This document shows positions 26,754 through 36,519 of a DNA stretch of 64,000 nt, piece after piece. Below the pieces are notes generated by a model. The model was not told the origin of the DNA. It saw only the letters and a program-made list of their open reading frames with translations, and searched no databases. The stretch spans positions 15,847,501 to 15,911,500 of the forward strand of contig NC_135362.1 in assembly GCF_051622035.1 (NCBI RefSeq), given 5' to 3'. Origin of the DNA: Arctopsyche grandis. Its lineage: Eukaryota; Arthropoda; Insecta; Trichoptera; Hydropsychidae. Both the position numbers and the translations under genes were made by a program. Position 1 is the stretch's first letter, and every line of letters starts with the position of its first letter.

Positions 26754-26919
26754 TACATCTCAAATGCGAATCGCTACCAGGATAATTGCCGCTAACGAAA
26801 ATCGCACAAAAATTCGTTGCACAGAAAAATTGCCGTACAGAAAACTGCCCGACAGGACATCCACGCGAGCGATTTTCGTAGCAGTGGTTATCCTGGTAGC
26901 GATTCACATTTGGGATGTA
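26754..26919. mobile_element. Hairpin MITE with phrase-like interior, 166 bp
   Basis: Inverted ends: left TACATCTCAAATGCGAATCG, right (reverse complement) TACATCCCAAATGTGAATCG, both continuing CTACCAGGATAA. The interior is a series of degenerate ~15-bp phrases (AATTGCCGCTAACG, AAATCGCACAAA, AATTCGTTGCACAG, AATTGCCGTACAG, AACTGCCCGACAG). ATGGTAAACGG lies directly outside the left end, as at the hairpin at 35916-36172. Confidence 0.7.
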
Positions 26920-26931
26920 TAAATACCCATA

Positions 26932-27152
26932 AAGGTCTGTTCATACCTATCCAGCACGACCCGTATCCTGCAGGTGTCCTGAAAGTGCGGATAGTATTCT
27001 TTGGTACATTATATGGACGTATTCATACTCCATTCGCGCTTGTACATTTACACATTCATGCGCGTCCATATATAATGTACTAAAGAATACTGTCCGTACT
27101 TGCAGAATACTTGCAGGATTCGGGTCGTGCTGGATGGGTATGAACAGACCTT
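26932..27152. mobile_element. Hairpin MITE, 221 bp (AAGGTCTGTTCATACC ends)
   Basis: Both ends read AAGGTCTGTTCATACC inwards. The arms continue with ATCCAGCACGACCCG and TAGTATTCTTT(G/A)GTACATTATAT to a loop near 27035-27060. The TTCTTTGGTAC...TATATGGAC segment is shared with the repeats at 4975-5260 and 11411-11660, which look like older relatives. Confidence 0.75.
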
Positions 27153-28196
27153 AATACATGTAAAGCATTAAGAAAATAAATGCATTTTAATGTACATATT
27201 CTTCATTTAACAAAAATGAGATATTTTATTTTATTTTATTTATTATACAACAGTGACTTATCCTCTTTTGCTGTCTACGCTATTTTATACATCCCGGTTT
27301 TAAATATGAAAACAATGGTCATCTTATCGTATCAGGATCGTGATATAATTCTCGACGTGTATATGACTGTTTCTAAATGGGTTCGGTGATTATTCCGCAA
27401 AAAGCGATCTCACGCACGTCACTATCTCGATCACGGAATATCTGGCACCCAAAAACTCCATCAATCGAAGTCACTAAAATCTCCATCACGTGAAATATTG
27501 TTCTAACGAGAATTTGACTGCCAGATATTCAGTATTCGCGATTTTTGTGGCAACGATTGTTAATCGTGATTTGCGCAATAATTCGTTTACCCCTAAATGA
27601 GTCTCAGGATCGATTAATATTATCGTCGATACCTAGAGAGTGCAATGAATTTCTATGTACATACATACATATATACATATATATGGACGAATTTAAACAT
27701 ATTTAAATATAAGTTGGAGAGGAACATTTCGGATTCGAGTTTTGAATTAAATTGATGTCATATGATTCGGTATCAGTGCATATTTGAGTATTGATACATG
27801 ATGCTAATTTTCTATTTATATAGATATCTGTATCGATGTGTGTAATGTTTTTAAGTGTATTATTATTTGTGAAAATATTTTACTTTCGAATTTCCATTTA
27901 GACAATATTTTTGAAATACTTTTAAAAACCGTTACAGGTTTCAAATAGTACGAAATTTACCTATACATACGTATTATGATGAACTACACGTGTAAAATAC
28001 ACTTATTATATTAAATATTATGTATGTACATGCGTATTGATTTTCTGTTTCTCAAGAAAGTTAATGTAATTTTTTATTTACATTTACATTTTTTCATGTA
28101 AATGTAAATTTACTTGCAGATAAATTTCCCAATTACCTAACTTTTTATTCATACTATTTATAAATTTAGAAAAAAAAATCTAAATATGTACATATT
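27153..28196. other. No gene seen
   Basis: AT-rich spacer between the hairpin MITE cluster and the SINE upstream of RIBC2. Confidence 0.55.
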
Positions 28197-28690
28197 GGCC
28201 AGCAGTATGGCTTAATGGTAGCGTATATATTTAGCACCACTGAGGTCGAAGGTTCGTGTCCTCGTCAAACTGCTGGTTAAGTTTGGGGGTTTTGTGACTC
28301 CAAATCGATCGTTTCTCTATCAGAGTGTGCCATTTTTATCTGATCATTGTTGAAACGGTTCCTGAAAATTGGTATTAGATCATTTCCTGTTGTCACAAAA
28401 TCTGTGTGTATAATTTGTAAAAATTATGCACAGCAATCTGAAATCTATAGATATCTCTATAGACATCTCTATAATTTCGAGTTTATTATATGTATAAAAA
28501 TTGTAATAATAATTGTACACAAAAATCTAAAAATAATCCATAGATGTCTCTATGATTATTATTTCTGTACTGATTAATTGTTATATGCTATGTATTCTGA
28601 TTGTATATGTATTATTGTATTTCTGACCGTTATCGTACACTCGTCGCATTGGAGCGATCTGTAATGACGAGTGTATATTGATTGTAACAA
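28197..28690 (+). repeat. tRNA-derived SINE, copy B
   Basis: Head CAGTATGGCTTAATGGTAGC with B box GAAGGTTCGTGTCCTC; body TCGATCGTTTCTCTATCAG ... TTGTTGAAACGGTTCCTG; tail with ATAGATATCTCTATAG and an end CTGTAATGACGAGTG ... AATAAAATAAAA. Internal tail duplication makes this copy long. It lies just upstream of RIBC2. Confidence 0.8.
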
Positions 28691-29016
28691 TAAAATAAAA
28701 TATGTATATGACGCTAGAACATAAATTTCATTCCATCGTATACATGTATGCAGGAAACACGTTATATTATAACACATATAACATTTGTGCATATTTGTGA
28801 TTTGATTTGTATTCCATTTATTTGGCTAAAAACAGTTTTCTCTGATATACTTATGTTCACGTTAACATGTCTGAATCAGTTTAATCATTACAATTTCTTT
28901 CCATAGAAACCGTTACCAAGGAATAAATAATTTCATTTTAGTTTTCATTTTGATACGAATTAATGAACTTAGTCTGTTATCTCACTATAACTCAAGTTTT
29001 AAATTAATTGGTAAGT

Positions 29017-32000
29017 ATGATCGGAAATTTGTACATTGCCACAGAAAAAGACAAAGCAGAAGTACGTGAAAGAGAAAGACGCCGTCAAATTGAATTAGAG
29101 AGACAAGCGAGAATATTCAATCCCAGAATTCGAAAAATTGGAGTACAAAGACAAATTATATAATTATACAAAATTAACATGTAAAATTAAAGGCAGATCC
29201 TATTATTTTTTCCTGTTGTATTTTTAAGGTTGACGTTAATGCTTTGCAATCTCAAATTTATGAAAAAAAGGTAAAAGAAGAAGCAGAACGAAATTTTGAA
29301 AATGCTTTCGACAGGCAAATGTTAAAAGACAATCAATTGGCAGAAGTATTAAATCAAAGAGAAAATGAGGTAAAATATAAGTTATTCGATGCAAAGGGCA
29401 TTTGTTGGTGCCTTTAAATTTTATCAAATACATACATTTAAGTGTATTATTAATTTAAAAATATGTTTAAATAAATATAAAAACTGTCTTACTATTTAGC
29501 AGTTTTTTTATTATTATTTAGGTTTTAAACTAAAAAATAAAGAGTTTTAATAATTCTATTACAGGAAAGACAAAGAATATCAAATAACATAAACGAATAC
29601 AGAAAAACTTTTCAAAACCAAATTGATTCTCGGGAATATGATCTGAATGATCCAAATATTTTGAAGAAGCAATTACCACCCCGCTCTACCGATGAAGATG
29701 TTGGTCTACCATCTGGGCAAAAGTAATATGAGTTATACATATTTTAAACATTTTTGATAAATTTTTGTAATTAAAATTGTTTGTTTGTTGTTAGGTTTGA
29801 AGGAGAAGACTTATATTGTGAAGAAAGAACAAAAATAATGAGGGAACAATGCTCATCTTGGTTACAACAGCAGGTAATATACACTAGTAGTGAGTGTATC
29901 ATAAGAACATAAAAGCTGCTTATAAAATACACCTTTAATTATGTTATGAGTAGATACATGAAAAACAAGCTAAGGATGCCGAACAAAAAGCAGCAGAACG
30001 TGCATACAAACAAGCAATTATTGCTAGGGACCAAAGAGCTTTACAATTGGAACTAATCGAAAGAGATTGCAAAAAACAATTGGAATCTGCCAATGCACAT
30101 TATAACAAAATATTGGTAACTTCACATTTATTTATTTTCTATAAAGTTACTTTAAAAATATGTATTTATATAATTTATAAAATTAAAGGCTGAAGAAAAA
30201 TCCAATAAAATTACAAATGATTTGAACAATGAAAATGAAGATAATTTAGCTGAGATGTATAATACCCTTAGTTCCGATTTGATGACTGAAAATCCTAATA
30301 CAGCAAGAAGTGTTTTTGGACCACACAGATCAATCACTTACATGTATAAAGGAATGTCTCCAGAAGAAAAATATACCATCAGAATGATTCAATTGAATCA
30401 AATTGCTGAACACAAAGTAAGTATACTTTACAATATGAAAATCTTTCAAAATGGTAAGAATATTCAAAGCTTAACTTTTTAACCAATAGAGAGCAGTATA
30501 AAAATGCTATAACAGGGCTGTGATCAGTAATCACAGCCTCCTGCTTTTAGCATATATTATTTGAGATTACAGTCTCCTGCATTCATTGAGTAGTGCGATG
30601 AGGATTGTAATCAGTCTTCCGCAAATAAAAAGTTAATATGTATGTAATATATTGGATGATTGCATAAGTTCGTGCCCGATTTTCATAGATGGCAGTGGTG
30701 CTGAGTTGGTTTTTTTTCTTACAATTTGACAGAATCGCTGTCAGTTTGACGTGAGACACTCTAGATAAGTTGGTTTATTACAATATTATATTACAATTAA
30801 TATTACATGAAAGAGAATTTTCAAAATGGAAAATGAAAAGATACATTTAAGGCATGTTATGTTGTATGAGTTTCGGAAAGGAGTGAGTGTTGGAACTGCA
30901 CAAAAAAACATCCAAGAGGTGTATCTGGACCATGCTCCTGCTCTCCGAACAGTTAAGAAGTGGTTCTGCAAATTTCGAAATGGTGATTTCAACATGGAAG
31001 ATCAACCCCGATCTGGACGGCCTTCCGTCATCGATGATGACATCGTGAGTGACTTGGTGAAAAATAACCCAAGAATTACAACCAAGGAGATTGCCGAGAA
31101 GATGAACGTTAACAATTCATCAGCATTTCGCCGTTTAAAAAAGCTTGGATTCACTTTCGAGCAAAGCCGGACCGTCGATATGAACAAAGTGTGCAATGTA
31201 CGCGGACGGCCGAGCTCAGACCGAGGCAGAGACGCAGACGCAGGGGGCAGCCGTGACGGCGAGGATTGAAAAACCGAACCCGAAACAACGAAGATTATCG
31301 TCTTTGGCCATATTATCCAATCGATCACCAAATTATGGAAGATCGTGATGTCGAAGTTTTGAAAAAAAAACGTATGTTTTTATTAGATAGTATTTATAAT
31401 TTTCCCCGGTCGTGGGAACATGTAATCATATTATGCAATAAATGTAACATATTTTTAAGAAATGTCTATCGTCTTCTACATATATTTGTTTATATTGATT
31501 TTTCAAACGTTTGTTTTTTTTATTTTGTTTTCTTGAACAATGTTTATTATCATTTCTCAAACTGACTATTTTTTACTATTGTTTTGTATTAAGTCTCGCT
31601 TTTTATAAATTTAGTTCTTATTGTCTGTTGTTTGGCTAAGCCAATACTATATTTTCCTCAATTATAGTGAAATTGTTCATGCATACCTAATGTGACCATT
31701 TATTTTTGTCCAACGGGACATCTACCAATTTTTACGTAATAATATGTGTATTCAAGAAAACGCGTATTTTTTCATAGTTTTTATTTATTAATAAAAAGAA
31801 CAGGAATGTTGATGAAGAAAAGAAAAGAACAGGAATGAATAATATAAATACAAAAAAATTTATGTTGTTTTATATTTTTCTGATGAACAAATTTTCTTAA
31901 GTATTACTGGGTTTGCTTTTAAATAAGAATGAAACTCTTGGCAGGATTTCTTAAAATTTATTTTAATTAACAACATCGCTTTAAGAGCTGTCATTTGCAA

Positions 32001-32100
32001 TTGTGTTTTTTCGGTCGTCCACAACTTGTTCATCTGTGAAAAGACTCTTTTTACGGGTGCATTAGTTCCGGGCAGGCATAAAATGTATTCAATAATTATA

Positions 32101-32176
<76 letters not shown>

Positions 32177-33730
32177 ATTCAATAAATATACTCTCTTTTT
32201 GAAAATGGGACATTTCGACGTCCCGAAGCTGTGCTTGGGGACAACGGGACAGGCTACCTAAAAACAGGACGGTCCCGTTCAAAACGGGACGTATGGTCAC
32301 TTTATGCATACCACTATTAGCTATTCAGTCAGTTAGATTTTCGACATACATAGGATGTTTGGATTTAGCATCTTTATTTCACCAATTATTTTCGTTAAAA
32401 AATATCACTACCTAAATATGTCACATGATGAATTTATGTCCGATATACATACATATGTATGTAATTGGATATTGTGATGAAATTCTATCAAAAATAATCT
32501 TTCAATGTTTTGAATAACACTTCGGAATGGTATGAAAATTATGCTTGTAAAAAAATGGTGCAAAATAATTGACTGAAAAATCACAAAATAGCAGTTACAT
32601 ATGTATTTACTTATTATACAATATGAAACTTTATTTTATACATAATTAAGAATTTTTTAAATGTGCACGAGGTTAAAAAAAAATTTTTTTTTTTTAATTC
32701 ATTTTGTATGAATATATTTATGGAAATAAGGGCAGGGAAACCCAAATATATTTGCACACAGGTAGCCAGCCCCCTCAAACTGGCCCTGCTTCCGAGCTCG
32801 ATACATGGGTTCAGCGCCGCCTTTGTGCTCCGTTTCACCAACTTATGTCAGGAGTTTGTATATTGTATACAAAAAATTTTTTTGTATAAATGTATGTAAT
32901 ATCTTTTATATACGAGACATACTGTGATCATTCATAGATTTTGAAGCCATTAACACACCTTTAAAATATAAAAAAAAAACGTTTAAAAATCAATTCTTAC
33001 TATTTTTTTTAATTTTTATTGTTTATATCGTAAAATAAGTATTTAAATATGTAAAACACTTTCGTGTATGTGTTTTGTATATATAAAAGAGTTGGGAAAA
33101 TAAGTCTTGAGATATTGCAAGTTGGTGCTTCTTCCGATATTTTATCTGTTCCAGTCTCTGCAGAATAATTTAAATAGCAAGAAACTGAATTTCAAGAAAA
33201 AACAAGCACGTTATACAAAAATGGAATCGACAGTCTCATAGGAAGGATTTGTATAAAAGGATATATAATTGATTAATAAAACTGTTTTCGTCAAAATTTA
33301 ACCTATTGAATTTTATTTTTAAAATCGGGCATGACTTAAAGAATCACCCAATAATATATTGTATGCAATAATTTAATATTAAGTACAAACATATATAAAT
33401 TTTAATAGGCACAGTTAGAAGCTGATAAAAAACTTGACAATGATTGGGAAAATATTGTAATAAATATGTCTAATTTGTCTGCACTGTCTGATACTGAAAA
33501 TCAAAAGAAAAGAAGGTAACTATGTTAGCTAGTTTTAAAATATAATTTTGTTAGTATTCACAAATGTTTTTACTATTGAATTTTGCAGGACAATGGCTAT
33601 GAAAGTGAAAGAAGAAAATTTAATGCTTTCAAAACAACAAAAAGATAAAAAAGCATATTATGATAAAATTGTGTATAGAAATGAGCCAACAGATGAATAT
33701 TTCAGTAAATTTAATACATCCAGTCGCTAG
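29017..33730 (+). CDS. RIBC2: RIB43A-like with coiled-coils protein (RIBC2-like), 8 exons, 380 aa
   Basis: Eight exons join in phase: 29017-29142, 29229-29369, 29565-29722, 29795-29873, 29954-30115, 30189-30416, 33409-33515 and 33589-33730 (stop TAG 33728-33730), all with GT-AG introns. The 380-aa product has the usual length of RIB43A proteins and is rich in Glu, Lys, Arg and Gln, as expected of a coiled coil. Family hallmarks are visible: the N-terminal RRRQIELERQARIFNPRIRK segment, the central GEDLYCEERTKIMREQ segment, the ENEDNLAEM stretch followed by SVFGPHRS and YKGMSPEE, and the C-terminal NEPTDEYFSKFNTSSR end. RIB43A proteins sit inside doublet microtubules of cilia and flagella; in an insect this implies sperm tails or sensory cilia. 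The start is the first ATG in frame with the conserved region; a donor-like GTAAGT lies just before it, so a non-coding upstream exon is possible. Intron 6 is about 3 kb because a mariner with a nested hAT sits in it; the other introns are 70-200 bp. Confidence 0.93.
30826..31269 (+). pseudogene. mariner transposase, N-terminal HTH half only
   Basis: Of the 147 codons, the first ~108 match the N-terminal DNA-binding half of mariner transposases (MENEKIHLRHVMLYEFRKG start). The last ~35, rich in Arg, Gly and Asp (GRPSSDRGRDADAGGSRDGE), are unrelated GC-rich sequence. The catalytic DD(34)D domain is absent. A short mariner-like C-terminal segment (SIYNFPRSWEHVI) is readable near 31390-31430, suggesting an internal deletion or a second copy. 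Confidence 0.85.
31687..32303 (-). mobile_element. hAT transposon fragment with transposase dimerisation domain, nested in the mariner
   Basis: Flanked by the perfect 8-bp duplication ATGCATAC (31679-31686 and 32304-32311). The ends share an inverted GTGACCAT followed by CGGGAC-type words. The - strand frame 31860-32100 encodes the conserved hAT C-terminal dimerisation block (LPGTNAPVKRVFSQMNKLWT, then TEKTQLQMTALKAMLLIKIN). The zinc finger and catalytic core are missing, so it is non-autonomous. An (AT)n run at 32103-32172 interrupts the coding remnant. Confidence 0.85.
32103..32172. repeat. (AT)n microsatellite inside the hAT fragment
   Basis: About 70 bp of pure TA dinucleotides directly upstream (in transposase orientation) of the hAT dimerisation domain. 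Confidence 0.95.
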
Positions 33731-34158
33731 AACTTTCAATAGACACACATGTCAAAAATGAATTTTGCACTGAATATGTATGTACATACATGCATTAATT
33801 TTTGATATTAGATGTTTCTATCACAATTAAGAAAAAAATTATGGCACTTAGATGAATTCATAGCTAGTACATACATAAAAAACGTTTTAAAAATAAATAA
33901 ATATTTAAATGTATTTATAGGATGATTTTAATTAATAGCATTGGATAAATTTTGTAATTTTTTATATGTATTATTAGCACTAAATTTTTATCGATAAATA
34001 AATAATTAATAATTTTCAAAATATGTTTTCCCTTATTACTTTAATTTAATAAATACCATTAACCATCTACATATATTCCAAGAAAATGCTTTACAATATG
34101 CTTAGTGGAAATATCTAATTTTTGTAACAATAAGTTTCTAGTAAATAATTCTTTCAAT
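33731..34158. other. RIBC2 3' region
   Basis: Very AT-rich. Several AATAAA hexamers (33894, 33999, 34049) could serve as RIBC2 polyadenylation signals. Confidence 0.5.
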
Positions 34159-35896
34159 TAGGGTTGCCAACTTTTTCCGAGACAATTCCTGGGCATAAAG
34201 CCCAAAACTGAAATGTATCTACAAATATGCATACGTATGTTTATGTAATTTCACAATATTCTCCACTGATAAACCACTTAACATACGAGGATTTTTTTAT
34301 TTACAAAAAAATAATAATACAGTTTTTTATGTTTTATTTGGTCAACTTTTATTCATAGCAATAATAAGAGATCTAAAATCTAATAAGAATGTATTGTATC
34401 TCACCACAATTGCTTTATTGTGTTATTCTTTTCAATAACTTTATCTAATTATGGTAACTTAATTGGTCTCATATTTAATTTAATTGTTATATTTTAAGAA
34501 TGTCCGCAAATTCTGCATACGATTCATGATTCAGTCTGACTTGCAATTCCGCCTTTACTAAGTTGACATTCATTTTGTTCCTGGCCTTCATGTGACTAAA
34601 AACTCTTTCTGGGTAGGCATTGCTTACAGGAATGGACAAAATAGAAGACACAATTTTCATCAGCTCAACCGATTTTTCATTTTTTTTTGAAGAACTCTGC
34701 CTATATTTTGTCATCGGTTTGCTTTTTGTTCAGAGCAGGGAACACCAATCGAAGCTCTGTATATTCATTATACAGAGCATCGATATCAATTTTGATTTGC
34801 AATATGTTGGGGATATTCGATAATTATTCCCATGTCAATTCAAAACATTCTTATATTTTTCTTCAAAGATAGACATTTTATTTTGTTAATGTTTCTTTCG
34901 TTAAATTCGTAGTTTTGTTTTAAATATGTGATGCATTTCTTAACACATTCAGCCCGGCGCATGATTTCATACATTTGCCCATGTGGCGGCACTGTCACGC
35001 GTATCGGCACCCAATTACGCGTGACGGCATAAAATCACTTTATATAATGAGTTGTCCCTAAATCTTTAGAATTTTAAATGAATTTTAGTGTTAGGGTGCT
35101 CAATGAAGTGGAACCGGAAAATTATAGTCTGCTATAGCACTATCCGCGTGGCCACCGGTGGTACACGCCGGGTTGAACGTGTTAAGAAAACAATAGCATC
35201 AAGTATGAATTATATCTTCCCTTCTTTGGGCAATTTCGCTAAAGTAGTGACGTTGGCAGATAAATGTAATATTACTAGAAGTGACTTTAGGTGTTATTTT
35301 GTTGTCAAGTGACATTCTGTCCACGGACAGATCTAAATAATTTTAGCATCAGTCGTATTTGACGCTTGGTGCTCGACGTATGTCCGATAAAAACTTCTCT
35401 GTTTGTTTATATTACTCGCAAGATGGGCAAGCATCGGTAAAAATTGCACAATACATTCAAAAACACACAATAAACAACATGGGATACATTTTTATAAGTG
35501 AAAAGATCCGATTGTATTCCGTGCGATGTAGCGTATTTATAGAGACGTACCGCGTAAAATTGACAACAATTATCTTATGGGGGATGAACGAATGAGACGA
35601 CTGACATGTTGATGCACGTGCTTTATTTATGACGGCTGAAGGCAGAGTGAGGTAGCTACTCTGAACACAGCCGAATTGGTCCCCACTCGCAGGAAGGTGA
35701 CCAAGCTCGACCATGTCGTATAGCGAGCCGCCACAATTTATTCGTAAGGGCCCCCTCTATTCTTATTACATCTCTCTGCATATTGGTCGATAACTTTCTC
35801 TGAAATTCCGGGACATTTTGACATTCATCCTGGATTCTGGGCAGCAGCTTCAATTCCTAGACAATCCAGGCCGATCCTAAACGGCTGGCATCCCTA
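34159..35896 (-). mobile_element. hAT transposon, 1738 bp, perfect 8-bp target duplication
   Basis: The identical octamer CTTTCAAT flanks both ends (34151-34158 and 35897-35904). The termini are inverted: left TAGGGTTGCCAAC, right (reverse complement) TAGGGATGCCAGC. The - strand 34487-34714 encodes a hAT dimerisation domain (SIPVSNAYPERVFSHMKA, then RNKMNVNLVKAELQVRLNHE). The rest of the transposase is not recognisable. A TTAA-flanked MITE (34944-35181) has inserted inside it. The block 35330-35800 is an unassigned, GC-richer insert or remnant. It lies between RIBC2 and DCTD. Confidence 0.87.
34944..35181. mobile_element. TTAA-flanked MITE (piggyBac-like), 238 bp
   Basis: TTAA at 34940-34943 and 35182-35185 flanks inverted ends: left CACATTCAGCCCGGCG, right (reverse complement) CACGTTCAACCCGGCG. 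TTAA duplication and this size fit a piggyBac-type non-autonomous element. It carries no coding capacity and is nested in the hAT element. Confidence 0.8.
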
Positions 35897-35915
35897 CTTT
35901 CAATACATATTTTAT

Positions 35916-36172
35916 TGGGTTCGGGGATTACTAGTCAAATGTGAACCGGTCACAGGACAACCAGTTGCTCTAGATCGGTCACACGTGATCACCCGTCACA
36001 CTAAAACTGGTCACGAGAAAACTGGTCACACCCTAAAATCAGTCGACCAGCTTTCTCGTGACAGATTTTAGGGTGTGACCAGTTTTAGCGTGACGGATGA
36101 TCACGAGTGACCGATCTAGAGCGACCAGTTGTCCTGTGACAGGTTCACATTTGATTAGTAGTCCGTTTACCA
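35916..36172. mobile_element. Hairpin MITE built from GGTCAC phrases, about 257 bp
   Basis: Inverted arms pair over more than 90 bp: TACTAGTCAAATGTGAACC on the left against TACTAATCAAATGTGAACC on the right (reverse complement), then GTCACAGGACAAC. The arms consist of repeated phrases (ACCGGTCACAGGAC, ATCGGTCACACGTG, AACTGGTCACGAG, AACTGGTCACACC). In the centre the order of phrases differs between arms, so pairing there is shuffled. It begins ~20 bp after the hAT at 35896. The right end is bordered by GGTAAACGG (reverse complement of 36163-36171). Confidence 0.72.
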
Positions 36173-36519
36173 TTTTATTGGCAAAAAAAATTTTTTCGAA
36201 CATGTAGCTAATAAATTATAGCACTCTTTTTTTTAGTCCGTCATTGTGAGAGAACATACTTACCGCTCAGTGCATTCGTGAGAGAACGCGACAGAAATAT
36301 TTAAAAAAGTCAGATTAGGAGTATCTGTTAGAGCTGCAATCAGATTTTAAAGGCGTAGCTTAAGCTGTACCTAGTCGAAAATTGATTTTGCTGACCACAC
36401 AAACTTACATCGTTTCCATCATGAGCTTTCGTAAAATGGTGAACTTGACGTTTGCTATGAATACAACTGTGGACCAAATACTTTTAGCGCGAAATCATTT
36501 GAGCAAATTGACATATGTC

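Larger units (their letters stand above)
30652..33351 (+). mobile_element. mariner transposon (Tc1/mariner), broken and containing a nested hAT
   Basis: The ends are imperfect inverted repeats. The left reads TTGGATGATTGCATAAGTTC and the right, reverse complemented, TTGGGTGATTCTTTAAGTCA; both continue to a shared TGCCCGATTTT. TA duplications flank them (30650-30651 and 33352-33353). The transposase N-terminus opens at 30826 with the paired HTH domain (YEFRKGVSVGTAQKN, KKWFCKFRNGDFNMED, QPRSGRPS, TTKEIAEKMNVNNS). Mariner homology stops near 31150-31190, after RRLKKLGF, and the frame runs into unrelated sequence ending at 31269. A probable C-terminal piece (LYKNGIDSL) lies near 33210-33240. Length is 2.7 kb instead of about 1.3 kb because of the nested hAT at 31687-32303 and other inserted sequence. 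The whole block lies in RIBC2 intron 6 in the same orientation as the gene. It cannot encode a working transposase. Confidence 0.88.
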
